This document shows positions 26,638 through 34,992 of a DNA stretch of 64,000 nucleotides, in pieces. The position numbers and the translations under genes are program-made. How positions within the stretch are numbered: position 1 is the stretch's first letter; each line of letters opens with the position of its first letter. The notes beneath the pieces are model-generated. The model had not been told where the DNA came from and searched no databases. It saw nothing but the letters and a program-made list of their open reading frames with translations. This stretch comes from Candidatus Chlamydia corallus (GTDB taxonomy: Bacteria; Chlamydiota; Chlamydiia; Chlamydiales; Chlamydiaceae), in the NCBI RefSeq assembly GCF_002817655.1, contig NZ_NWQK01000002.1:310001-374000 (forward strand). The letters run 5' to 3'.

Positions 26638-28691
26638 ACGATAACAAAGCCCTCCTTGGGGACAGGATGCTCGGGCCCTATAGGGAGTGTATTATTGAGA
26701 TATCTACGAAAGACTTCAATGCCTGCTTTTGCTGATGATAGGCAGAATAGGCAGTTGTGTACCCACTCAGAACCCCGAATGGTTCCTACAGCATGATTTG
26801 CATTGTACAAAGCTGTGATTTTCGATTTCCAATAGTCTACGGGTCCGATGAGGAAGACGGGAACTAGGGATTTTTTCCCCGTTTTGATACTAATGAGTTC
26901 CAGAAGTAGCTCGAAGTCTGTTCCCATTCCTCCGATCACGAATATAGCAAGGTCTACGTGGAAGTCTGCCTGACGCTCTAAAAGAGAAGGAAGATCATAG
27001 CTCATTTTTGCTTCTACATAGGGGTTGGTAGTGTCTAAGCTAATTAAATTACCACAAGAGAGTATGGAGAGCTCTGTGGCTACACGATTGGCAACCTCCA
27101 TAGCGCCAGACCCCCCTCCTGTAAGAATCGCCAATGGCGTATGAGGAGAGAATCCTGGAATAGTGAACTGTTGAGAAAGAGAGCGCATTCCTTGCAAAAG
27201 CTCTCGGAGAAGCTCATCATAATCTCCAGCAATGAGGCAAGAGCCGTGGATCCCTACAAAGTAAGCTTGAGCAAACTCCTCTGCTTGGTATTTAGGGACA
27301 AACATGCCGACATCTTTGTCTCTGCGTTTGATATACTCCAAGAGTCGTTTCGACTCTAAGTCTGCCCAAAATACAGAAATTCCTGCATAATATAAGTCGA
27401 GAAGGAATATCCGATCTTGATTAGAAAAAAAATCTCCAGAGGTTGGAGAAGGAATCTGGAAGTAGATACGTTGAAGATAATAGCGAGAGTGGTTGGAAAG
27501 GAACATTCCCTTCAGGATAGCTGAAGGGAAGTATCGGGAAAACAAGACTCCCTGGCTTGTGATGTAATCCGTTTCCATAGCTTTTAAGAAAGGGAAGCAA
27601 GGTTGATTCTCAATGTAGTTTTGGATTTCCTTAGGATGCGTTTCGTCTGGTAGCGAAGTTAGAGGTTTAATGATCCAAGAATCTGGAGAGAGCTCAAGAA
27701 GCTCGCTACCCTTAGATATAAACATTGCCGCTTTATCTTGTCCTTTGGGTGCTGATTCAAAAACACGAAAGACTTCTTGAGCAGATTCTAAGGTTTCTTG
27801 GAGCATGTCTCTGTAGAAGAAAAAAGAGTGTTCTTTGTAAGGCTCAAGAGTAAAAAATTCTAAAGGAATTCTCTCAACAGGTTCTGAAGTGCTTCCATAG
27901 AATTCATAAATATCCCCAGATTCTTGTGTTGTGGGTTCAAGAATATCCGCCGAGGTGTGGCGAAGTCCTTTAGGAAGTAAGTCCTGAACTACTCTTGCAA
28001 AGACTGTCCTGATATGCAGAGGTTCTGTTTTTATGAGAAGAATTCTATGATCTTCTGGGAGAGGTTCCTGGTCTTTTACAATTTGATACAAAGGAAGAAA
28101 CTTGCGTATTTTTAAATAGGGACGAGTTAGGGATTTGCTGATGAGAGGAAGAAATCCATAAATAGTCTCTTCGTAACAGATGGTTCCTGGAAGAATAGGA
28201 AGGAAAACTACAAGCCGATCGTTAATGATCTCTAGAGTGATGAAGTGCTCAAGCTTTTTTCCGAAGCGTAGCAGTGGAAATCCTGTACGGTCTGTATGTG
28301 TAAACATTCTATTGAGATAGCAGGGAGAGCGTACGAGTCGGCGATCATCAGCAGCAAAGAGCTTACAGACAAAGCTTCCAGGTTCTAAGAGTTCCAACAT
28401 AGCAGTCGCTATGGGATCTTGACTCATGAAGAGGACATGTAGACGAGCTTCTTTTCGGGATATATTTAGTTCTAGATGATTTAAAACGGCTTCGACGCCG
28501 AGTTGAGCCAAGGAACTTTTTAAATTTACTTGTATGCAGTGTTGGGGTAGATGAAATCCAAGAAAGTATGCAGGAATATTTTCGACTAGGATTTCTCCTT
28601 CGTAAACATTGGGCGAGAGGTTTTTCAAAGGAGAGGTGAGCCGTCCATCTGGGGAGACTGCATCATGGCGAGCATGGAGTAAATTATACAT
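26634..28691 (-). CDS. Chlamydial protein with C-terminal LOG-type nucleotide-binding domain
   Basis: A 685-residue cytoplasmic protein. The first 450 residues have no recognisable domain. The last about 200 have a Rossmann-like fold of the LOG/'lysine decarboxylase' superfamily: ILTGGGSGAMEVANRVA and VIGGMGTDFELLLELISIKTGK, the latter replacing the usual PGGxGTxxE phosphate-binding loop. LOG enzymes release cytokinin-type bases from nucleoside monophosphates, so nucleotide hydrolysis is possible, but the loop deviates (IGGMGTDFE) and the long N-terminal part is unique. Its stop codon overlaps that of the DUF1207 gene by 3 bases. Confidence 0.75.
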   Translation of the reverse strand: MYNLLHARHDAVSPDGRLTSPLKNLSPNVYEGEILVENIPAYFLGFHLPQHCIQVNLKSSLAQLGVEAVLNHLELNISRKEARLHVLFMSQDPIATAMLELLEPGSFVCKLFAADDRRLVRSPCYLNRMFTHTDRTGFPLLRFGKKLEHFITLEIINDRLVVFLPILPGTICYEETIYGFLPLISKSLTRPYLKIRKFLPLYQIVKDQEPLPEDHRILLIKTEPLHIRTVFARVVQDLLPKGLRHTSADILEPTTQESGDIYEFYGSTSEPVERIPLEFFTLEPYKEHSFFFYRDMLQETLESAQEVFRVFESAPKGQDKAAMFISKGSELLELSPDSWIIKPLTSLPDETHPKEIQNYIENQPCFPFLKAMETDYITSQGVLFSRYFPSAILKGMFLSNHSRYYLQRIYFQIPSPTSGDFFSNQDRIFLLDLYYAGISVFWADLESKRLLEYIKRRDKDVGMFVPKYQAEEFAQAYFVGIHGSCLIAGDYDELLRELLQGMRSLSQQFTIPGFSPHTPLAILTGGGSGAMEVANRVATELSILSCGNLISLDTTNPYVEAKMSYDLPSLLERQADFHVDLAIFVIGGMGTDFELLLELISIKTGKKSLVPVFLIGPVDYWKSKITALYNANHAVGTIRGSEWVHNCLFCLSSAKAGIEVFRRYLNNTLPIGPEHPVPKEGFVIV

Positions 28692-29012
28692 AATTCATCA
28701 TATTTTAAGGTTCGAAAGTTGAAAAAATGGTAAGGATTACCCTTGTGTTTCTAAGACTAGCGTTTCTAGAATAATTTCATATAATGAATTCATTGTGTTT
28801 GTTGTTATAATTTTCTGCAATTTGGTAGGGGGAGTGATCGCTCATAACACAGAACTGATTAGTGGAAAGCAACCCTCTTAATAAAGTTTCTTAGAAAATA
28901 GGGAAGAAATTTTCTCTCGGAGAGATTGAGTAAAATGTAAAGAACAGTCTTTGCAATTGAGAATTATTTCTCTCTGGATACAATGGAGGATTGGATAAAG
29001 AGGATGGTAAGT
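28692..29012. other. Intergenic region between divergent genes
   Basis: A 321-base stretch between the start of the LOG-domain gene (-) and that of the MYG1 gene (+). It must hold both promoters. It is AT-rich with no coding frame that I trust. I see no strong hairpin or tRNA-like structure. Confidence 0.6.
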
Positions 29013-29885
29013 ATGCAGATTCCAAGAAGCATTGGTACTCACGATGGTTCTTTCCATGCAGATGAGGTCACAGCGTGTGCTCTCCTCATTATTTTCGATC
29101 TTGTAGATGAAGGTAAAATTATACGTTCTCGAGATCCTGAGGCGTTGTCGAAATGTGAATATGTTTGTGATGTTGGTGGCGTCTATTCTATAGAGAAAAA
29201 GCGTTTTGATCATCACCAAGTTTCTTATAATGGATCTTGGAGTAGTGCGGGTATGATTTTGCATTATCTTAAAGAACGTGGTTATATGGATTCTGAGGAA
29301 TATCATTTCCTCAACAATACGCTAGTGCACGGTGTGGATGAACAAGATAATGGCAGATTCTTCTCCAGCGAGGGTTTTTGTTCTTTTTCTGATATTATTA
29401 AAATTTATAATCCCCGCGAAGAAGAAGAAACTTGTTCAGATGCAGATTTTTCCTGCGCTTTGCATTTTACCATTGATTTTTTGTGTCGGCTAAGGAAGAA
29501 GTTTCAGTATGATCGTGTCTGTAGGGGAATTGTGAGAGAAGCAATGGAAACAGACGAAATGTGCTTATATTTTGATCGTCCTTTAGCATGGCAGGAAAAT
29601 TTCTTTTTTCTGGGGGGAGAAAAGCACCCTGCAGCTTTTGTTTGTTTTCCTTCCTGTGATCAATGGATTTTACGAGGCATTCCTCCGAATTTAGATCGCC
29701 GTATGGAAGTCCGGGTTCCTTTCCCCGAAGATTGGGCTGGCTTGTTAGGTAAAGAGTTATCTAAGGTCTCAGGTATTCCTGGAGCTGTGTTCTGTCATAA
29801 AGGTCTTTTCCTTTCTGTATGGACAAACAGAGAAAGTTGTCAAAGTGCTTTGCGGTTAACGTTACAAGATCGAGGGATTATATGA
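29013..29885 (+). CDS. MYG1/UPF0160 family metal-dependent protein
   Basis: A 290-residue MYG1 family protein (frame open from 28983; the ATG at 29013 gives the conserved start MQIPRSIGTHDGSFHADEV, with GAGG nine bases before it). Family motifs are THDGSFHADEVTACALL, RDP, DVGG, the DHHQ metal motif and the VDEQDNG segment. MYG1 proteins belong to the DHH phosphoesterase group; eukaryotic members act as an exonuclease in mitochondria and nucleus. The bacterial role is unknown. The stop overlaps the start of the HIT gene (ATGA). Confidence 0.87.
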   Translation: MQIPRSIGTHDGSFHADEVTACALLIIFDLVDEGKIIRSRDPEALSKCEYVCDVGGVYSIEKKRFDHHQVSYNGSWSSAGMILHYLKERGYMDSEEYHFLNNTLVHGVDEQDNGRFFSSEGFCSFSDIIKIYNPREEEETCSDADFSCALHFTIDFLCRLRKKFQYDRVCRGIVREAMETDEMCLYFDRPLAWQENFFFLGGEKHPAAFVCFPSCDQWILRGIPPNLDRRMEVRVPFPEDWAGLLGKELSKVSGIPGAVFCHKGLFLSVWTNRESCQSALRLTLQDRGII

Positions 29886-30214
29886 CAGTATTTAAGCAAA
29901 TTATTGACGGATTGATAGACTGTGAAAAGGTCTTTGAAAATGAAAATTTCATAGCTATAAAAGATCGTTTTCCTCAAGCTCCTGTTCATCTTCTTATCAT
30001 TCCTAAGAAACCTATACCGAGATTTCAGGATGTCAATGAGGACGAGATGATTTTAATAGCAGAGGCTGGAAAGATCATACAAGAGCTTGCTGCAGAATTT
30101 GGAATTGCCGAAGGGTACCGAGTTGTTATCAACAATGGTGCTGAGGGAGGACAAGCCGTATTTCATTTACATATTCATCTTTTAGGTGGGCGTCCTTTAG
30201 GTGCTATAGCCTAA
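29882..30214 (+). CDS. HIT family nucleotide-binding protein
   Basis: A 110-residue histidine triad protein related to HINT, with VFENENFIAIKDRFPQAPVH, LIIPKKPIPRF and the catalytic FHLHIHLLGGRPLG near the C-terminus. HINT proteins hydrolyse AMP-lysine or aminoacyl-adenylate type bonds. The frame is open from 29819, but the ATG at 29882, overlapping the MYG1 stop as ATGA, gives the normal family length. Confidence 0.92.
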   Translation: MTVFKQIIDGLIDCEKVFENENFIAIKDRFPQAPVHLLIIPKKPIPRFQDVNEDEMILIAEAGKIIQELAAEFGIAEGYRVVINNGAEGGQAVFHLHIHLLGGRPLGAIA

Positions 30215-30267
30215 TTTTCTTTTGTTTTTGTGGGTCACTGTTAGGCTCGGAGTCCCTTCGATGCCAC

Positions 30268-31872
30268 TTGTTGATTCAAGATTTTTCAAAAGCTTCAGAA
30301 GAGGGCATACGTCTTTTGGATTCTAAAGAGTATTCTTTAGTTCAGGCTAAGCTAGTTTTAAAGGCTTTGGCTCAAAATTCCTCTTTTGATGATTGGTTTA
30401 TAAGTTTTAAAAAGTGTCAGCTCTCCTACCCAGAGTTAGCTTATGATCGGGATGTTTTGGAAGAATTCGCAATTCAAGTTCTGCGCCAGGGAATAGAAAA
30501 TCCTGCTGTTACTGTCCGTGCTGTTAGTGTCCTTGCTATTGGGCTTGCTAGAGATTTTCGATTGGTTCCCCTCCTTCTCCAAAGTTTTAATGATGACAGT
30601 GCTATTGTCCGATCATTGGCTCTTCAGGTTGCTGTGAACTATGGCTCTGAGAGTTTGAAAAAGGCTCTTGCAGAACTTGCTCGTGATGACGACTCTATTC
30701 ATGTTCGAATCACAGCATATCAGGTTATTGCTCTGTTGCAGATAGAGCATTTGTTGCCATTTTTAAGAGAACGTGCTCAGAACAAGCTTATAGACGGTGT
30801 AGAGCGTCGAGAGGCATGGAAAGCGTCATTAGAATTTTCTTCTCAATTTTTAGAGACCAACTTAACTAAGGATGATATCGATCAAGCGTTGTTTTCTTGT
30901 GAAGTGTTGCGGAACGGTGTCCTGCCAGAAACTAGCGAGATTTTCACCGAACTATTATCCATAGAGCACCCTGAAGTTCAAGAGTCTTTCTTGCTTTCTG
31001 CTCTAGCTTGGAGTCGTCAACTCCCTTTACATCACGAAGCTTTTTTAGATAAAGTGCGCCATGTGGTGCGATCCTCTCCATTTTCGAAAGTACGTTTTCA
31101 AGCCGCTGCCCTTCTCCATTTGCACGGAGACTCTTTGGGTTACGACTCTTTGGTTGAGGGCCTGCGATCTCCTCTGCCTCTTGTTTGTGAGGCAGCCTCC
31201 GCTGCTCTCTGTTCTTTAGGAATACACGGTGTTCCTTTGGCAAGAGAATATTTGGGAACGCTTTCTTCTCGAAAGGCTGCTGCTAATCTTGCGATTTTGC
31301 TTCTTGTTAGCCGTGAGGATATTGAAAGAGCTGGAGATGTTATTGCTTGCTATCTTTCAAATCCTGAAATGTGTTGGGCTATAGAACATTTTTTATGGGA
31401 TGCACAATGGAATGTACGAGACGATGCTCTTCCTCTATATTCCGATATGATTAAACGTGAGATTGGTAGAAAGTTGATTCGCCTTTTAGCGGTAGCCCGC
31501 TATAGCCAAGCCAAGGCGGTAACAGCAACTTTCCTTTCGGGACAGCAAGCTCAGGGATGGAGTTTTTTTTCTGGAATGTTTTGGGAAGAGGGAGATGTGA
31601 AAACTTCTGAAGATTTGGTTACCGATGCCTGTTTTGCAGCAAAACTGGAAGGAGCTTTAGCTGCCCTGTGTCAAAAAAAAGATTGTGCTTCCCTGCAAAA
31701 GGTCTCCGAACTCTACAATCACAGTCGTTGGCAAGATAAATTAGCAATTTTAGAGTGTGTCGCTTTTTCCGAGAATCTTGATGCGGTACCATTTCTTCTG
31801 GACTGCTGCCATCATGAGGCTCCTTCGTTGCGAAGCGCAGCGGCGGGTGCTCTTTTCTCAATTTTCAAATAA
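30268..31872 (+). CDS. HEAT-repeat protein, start unclear
   Basis: A 534-residue helical-repeat protein made of HEAT-like units (for example AVRAVSVLAIGLARDFRLVPLLLQSFNDD, HVRITAYQVIALLQIEHLLPFL, and a final APSLRSAAAGALFSIFK). Such proteins are scaffolds, and no enzyme motif is seen. The frame has no ATG near its start; only TTG at 30268 or 30271. A well placed GGAG followed by ATG at 30261 lies in another frame that ends after 21 codons. Dropping one T from the five-T run at 30282-30286 would join that ATG to this gene, giving a start MPLVDSRFSKASEEG. Hence the 5' end is either frameshifted, misread, or uses TTG. Confidence 0.72.
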   Translation: MLIQDFSKASEEGIRLLDSKEYSLVQAKLVLKALAQNSSFDDWFISFKKCQLSYPELAYDRDVLEEFAIQVLRQGIENPAVTVRAVSVLAIGLARDFRLVPLLLQSFNDDSAIVRSLALQVAVNYGSESLKKALAELARDDDSIHVRITAYQVIALLQIEHLLPFLRERAQNKLIDGVERREAWKASLEFSSQFLETNLTKDDIDQALFSCEVLRNGVLPETSEIFTELLSIEHPEVQESFLLSALAWSRQLPLHHEAFLDKVRHVVRSSPFSKVRFQAAALLHLHGDSLGYDSLVEGLRSPLPLVCEAASAALCSLGIHGVPLAREYLGTLSSRKAAANLAILLLVSREDIERAGDVIACYLSNPEMCWAIEHFLWDAQWNVRDDALPLYSDMIKREIGRKLIRLLAVARYSQAKAVTATFLSGQQAQGWSFFSGMFWEEGDVKTSEDLVTDACFAAKLEGALAALCQKKDCASLQKVSELYNHSRWQDKLAILECVAFSENLDAVPFLLDCCHHEAPSLRSAAAGALFSIFK

Positions 31873-32264
31873 AATTATATAATTTATTTAAGACTCAAAA
31901 GAGAAAGAGCTTCATTTGATTTCCTCTTTCTCAAGAAGGGTTTTTCTGATTTCCTTCAGATTGTTATTATCCTTTTGTTTATTTCTAAGTTTATGGAGAT
32001 AGAAAACTTTGTTATAGATTTTTATCTGATAGCTTTTATAATTTGTGAAGAGCGTAGGCTCAGAGCCTTTATGTCATGTACAACTTATATATAAAATTAG
32101 ATTTGTTTTTTGAATCTTTATTCTCTTTAAGCTTCCGTTATTCTGGACGCTATCTCCATCATCACTCCTAATTTCCCTAGCATTTATATTTTTAAGCCTA
32201 GCAGTAAGCTTGCTTAGAGAAATTGTTTTTTATTGTTTAGTTAGGTTGTGGAGTTCTGTATTTT
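31873..32264. other. Intergenic region with one inverted repeat
   Basis: This 392-base AT-rich gap lies between the HEAT-repeat gene and the symporter gene. The only clear structure is a 9-base inverted repeat, GAGAAAGAG (31901-31909) and CTCTTTCTC (31924-31932), with a 14-base loop. It may terminate the upstream gene. No coding frame or RNA gene is evident. Confidence 0.55.
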
Positions 32265-33605
32265 ATGAATTTTTCATTATTTTTATTTTTCCTGATAGGA
32301 ATTCAGGGAGTGTGTCTCTATGTCGGGCGTCGTGGCGGTAGCAAGGTAGAAGATCGCGAGAACTATTTTCTTGCAGGAAGGAGCTTAAAAATCTTTCCTT
32401 TGATGATGACTTTCATCGCCACCCAAATTGGGGGCGGTGTGCTTCTTGGAGCTGCAGAAGAGGCCTTTCTCTATGGTTATGGGGTGATTCTTTATCCTTT
32501 AGGAGTAGCCTTAGGATTGATTTTTTTAGGGATAGGTCCTGGGAAACGATTAGCAGAGGGATCATTAACGACAGTAGTCGCTATCTTTGAAGTTTTCTAT
32601 GGTTCCAAAAAGCTTCGTAAGGTCGCATTTTTATTGTCGGGGAGTTCTTTATTTTTCATCTTAGTTGCTCAGGTGATTGCTTTAGACAGATTGTTTAGCG
32701 GTTTTGCTTTTGGCAAGTATTTAACCACGGTATTCTGGATTGTCTTAGCATCATATACCTCAACAGGAGGATTTCGAGGGGTTGTGCGTACCGATGTTAT
32801 CCAAGCAGGATTTCTTCTTATTGCTGTGGTATGCTGTGGTATTTCTGTATGGCTCGCAGTTCCCGAAACTTTGCCTTTGTTAGCTCCTTTCCAGCCCCTT
32901 CCTTGTGCGAAGCTTTCTAACTGGATATTTATGCCTATGTTCTTTATGCTTGTTGAGCAGGATATGGTTCAAAGGTGTGTTGCAGCCTCATCACCAAAAC
33001 GGCTGCAGTGGGCCGCTGTAGGCGCAGGTCTTACCCTTCTTATCTTTAACTTTATCCCTTTATTTTTAGGTTCCCTAGGGGCTAAAGCAGGCCTTACTGG
33101 GGGATGTCCTCTTATTGACACCATAGCATATTTTTGCAGTCCCTCGCTAGCAGCTGTTATGGCTGCTGCCATTGGTGTTGCTATTCTTTCTACAGCGGAT
33201 TCTCTTATGAATGCGGTAGCTCAGCTAATTGCTGAAGAATACCCTACTTTGAAAGCTTCCTCTTATCGTTATTTAGTGTTAGGTTTGGCAGTCCTGGCTC
33301 CTCTTCTTGCTATTGGTTTTACAAACATCGTAGATGTCTTGATTTTAAGCTACAGCCTTTCGGTTTGCTGTCTTTCTGTTCCTGTCGGCTTTTATCTCCT
33401 AGCTCCTAAAGAACGCTGTTTTGGTAAAGCCGCTGCTTGGGCTGGGGTTATTGTTGGTGCGATGGGCTATGGATTTGTTCAAATAGTCTCTTTGGGGATC
33501 TTTGGAGAGTTACTGGCCTGGCTAGGTTCTTTAGTAGCTTTTTCCTTTGTGGAACTTATCGAGGTTTCTTGGAAAAGCAAAATTAAAAAGCGCTTTAAAA
33601 TCTAA
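32265..33605 (+). CDS. Sodium:solute symporter (SSS family)
   Basis: A 446-residue polytopic membrane protein with about 12-13 hydrophobic helices. The N-terminal YVGRRGGSKVEDRENYFLAGRSLKIFPL and MTFIATQIGGGVLLGAAEEAFLYGYG match the sodium:solute symporter family, and later ILSTADSLMNAVAQLIAEE is the characteristic TM8 region with the sodium-binding serines. It would import a solute with sodium across the inner membrane. The substrate cannot be read from sequence; amino acids or organic acids are usual. It ends before a strong terminator. Confidence 0.87.
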   Translation: MNFSLFLFFLIGIQGVCLYVGRRGGSKVEDRENYFLAGRSLKIFPLMMTFIATQIGGGVLLGAAEEAFLYGYGVILYPLGVALGLIFLGIGPGKRLAEGSLTTVVAIFEVFYGSKKLRKVAFLLSGSSLFFILVAQVIALDRLFSGFAFGKYLTTVFWIVLASYTSTGGFRGVVRTDVIQAGFLLIAVVCCGISVWLAVPETLPLLAPFQPLPCAKLSNWIFMPMFFMLVEQDMVQRCVAASSPKRLQWAAVGAGLTLLIFNFIPLFLGSLGAKAGLTGGCPLIDTIAYFCSPSLAAVMAAAIGVAILSTADSLMNAVAQLIAEEYPTLKASSYRYLVLGLAVLAPLLAIGFTNIVDVLILSYSLSVCCLSVPVGFYLLAPKERCFGKAAAWAGVIVGAMGYGFVQIVSLGIFGELLAWLGSLVAFSFVELIEVSWKSKIKKRFKI

Positions 33606-33680
33606 AGCGCAGTTGCTGAGGTGTTGCGAGCAAAATAGATCCTAAGTTTTTTATCAGGTTATGCTTAGTATTTGATAAGA

Positions 33681-33714
33681 ACCTCCCCTTCTTTTCCAAG
33701 AAGGAGAGGGGTTA
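33681..33714. terminator. Terminator hairpin between convergent genes
   Basis: CCTTCTT (33687-33693) pairs with AAGAAGG (33698-33704) around a 4-base loop, extended by partly paired C-rich and G-rich flanks. On the plus strand it is followed by TTAGTTTTATT. It lies between the symporter gene (+) and the 64-residue gene (-) and can serve both. Confidence 0.65.
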
Positions 33715-33727
33715 GTTTTATTCCTTA

Positions 33728-33922
33728 TTATTCATTAGTAGGAGCGGGGAGCTGTTTTAACTGATAGAGCAGGTCGATAAGAGAAGAGAGCAAAGCTTGA
33801 TAGAACGTTTCTTCAGAATGATGAAGGGTGCCCTTAAGAAGCTTTCTGCAATATTTTAATAGCCAATACAGAGCGCAAAGTAAACACTGTAAAAGGTAAA
33901 ATTTACACGCTTGTTTTATCAT
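33728..33922 (-). CDS. Hypothetical 64-residue helical protein
   Basis: A 64-residue protein with a Cys/Leu-rich hydrophobic N-terminus (FYLLQCLLCALYWLLKYC) and an amphipathic helix (EETFYQALLSSLIDLLYQLKQL). The first part might insert in a membrane. The best support for its reality is CGGAGG three bases before the ATG and its position between a terminator on one side and an upstream hairpin on the other. No family recognised. Confidence 0.5.
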   Translation of the reverse strand: MIKQACKFYLLQCLLCALYWLLKYCRKLLKGTLHHSEETFYQALLSSLIDLLYQLKQLPAPTNE

Positions 33923-33938
33923 AAACCTCCGTAGAAAG

Positions 33939-33952
33939 ACGCATTTTTGCGT
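33939..33952 (-). other. Small hairpin in the leader of the 64-residue gene
   Basis: ACGCA (33939-33943) and TGCGT (33948-33952) form a short stem with a 4-base loop, 17 bases before the start codon and just upstream of its GGAGG. It may be a leader structure or the tail of the upstream aroG transcript. Confidence 0.3.
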
Positions 33953-34132
33953 TCTTCCAGTTGACTATCAGATAGTTAAAATCGTATTTACTATTCAATA
34001 AAAATATTTACATTTCAATATAATAAAACGTAAATTCTAATAGTATTAGAAGTTTATATTTAACTTTACTTCAAGAATTCTCAAATAAAAGACAATTAAA
34101 TATTTTTTATTCGATATGCACATTCATCAATT

Positions 34133-34990
34133 TCAAAAAATTGCATTTGCTATAGACAGCTCTGCGTGAGAGAAGTGTTTTTTAGCAAGTTGGTGAAGCT
34201 CTTCAGGGGTGATCTGTTGATCTGCATCACAAAGAGCTGTTTTAGGATGCGCATGCACTTCGATCATAAGGCCGTCAGCACCTGCGGATAGACCTGCAGA
34301 TGCGAGAGGAAGAACTAAAGAGCGTTTTCCCGCTGCATGGGAAGGATCCACAATTACAGGGAGGGAAGAGATCTCTTTAAGAAGAGTCACGGTATTGAGA
34401 TCTAGAGTGTAACGCGTAGAGTTCTCAAAGGTGCGAATTCCTCGTTCACAAAGAATCACCCCAGGACAGGACGACGAAGAAAGGATATATTCTGCTGCGC
34501 ATAGCCACTCTTCGAGAGTAGCTGAGGGGCTGCGTTTCAGGATAATCGGACGATGTGAACGGCTCACCTCTTGTAGAAGAGGGGAGTTGTGCATGTTTTT
34601 GGCTCCAATACGGAGGATATCGACATGCTCGGCAGTAATTTCGACATCTCGGACATCTAAAACTTCGGTTTCGGTAGGGAGACCATGGATGCGCTGAGCT
34701 TCCTTGTGCCATAGTACACACTCTTTTTCCCACCCTTGAAACGAAAATGGGCTAGTCCGCGGTTTTTTAATCGATCCTCGGAATATCTGAGCTCCTGCTT
34801 TCCTAACCATAAGCCCTGAGGAGACCGTGTGCTCATAACTTTCTAGTGCGCAGGGGCCTGCAATGAGTATAGGTGTTTCTCCTCCGAAAGATAAATTTGA
34901 GGAAATACAAACCGTACGGATCTCATCGGGATGCTGCTTGAGGGTGCGCGGTAGGGGATAGGTAAACGTAAGAATAAGCACCTCATTCAA
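34133..34990 (-). CDS. aroG: 3-deoxy-7-phosphoheptulonate (DAHP) synthase, class I-beta
   Basis: A 285-residue enzyme joining phosphoenolpyruvate and erythrose 4-phosphate, the first step of the shikimate pathway. ILIAGPCALESYEHT, SIKKPRTSPFSFQGW, DILRIGAKNMHN, PIILKRSPSATLEEW, ILCERGIRTFENSTRYTLDL and VIVDPSHAAGKR are all typical. It is the short I-beta form without an N-terminal regulatory domain. The related KDO-8-phosphate synthase is less likely given the KPRTSP and CERGIRTFE motifs. The chorismate it leads to is the substrate of MqnA at 3.4 kb. It starts two bases after the large OTU gene. Confidence 0.9.
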   Translation of the reverse strand: MNEVLILTFTYPLPRTLKQHPDEIRTVCISSNLSFGGETPILIAGPCALESYEHTVSSGLMVRKAGAQIFRGSIKKPRTSPFSFQGWEKECVLWHKEAQRIHGLPTETEVLDVRDVEITAEHVDILRIGAKNMHNSPLLQEVSRSHRPIILKRSPSATLEEWLCAAEYILSSSSCPGVILCERGIRTFENSTRYTLDLNTVTLLKEISSLPVIVDPSHAAGKRSLVLPLASAGLSAGADGLMIEVHAHPKTALCDADQQITPEELHQLAKKHFSHAELSIANAIF

Positions 34991-34992
34991 AA

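Noticed and set aside
28878-29306. 142-codon frame on the minus strand across the start of the MYG1 gene
   Set aside because: Lies opposite a clear MYG1 family protein and has no family likeness or ribosome-binding site; I take it as a shadow.
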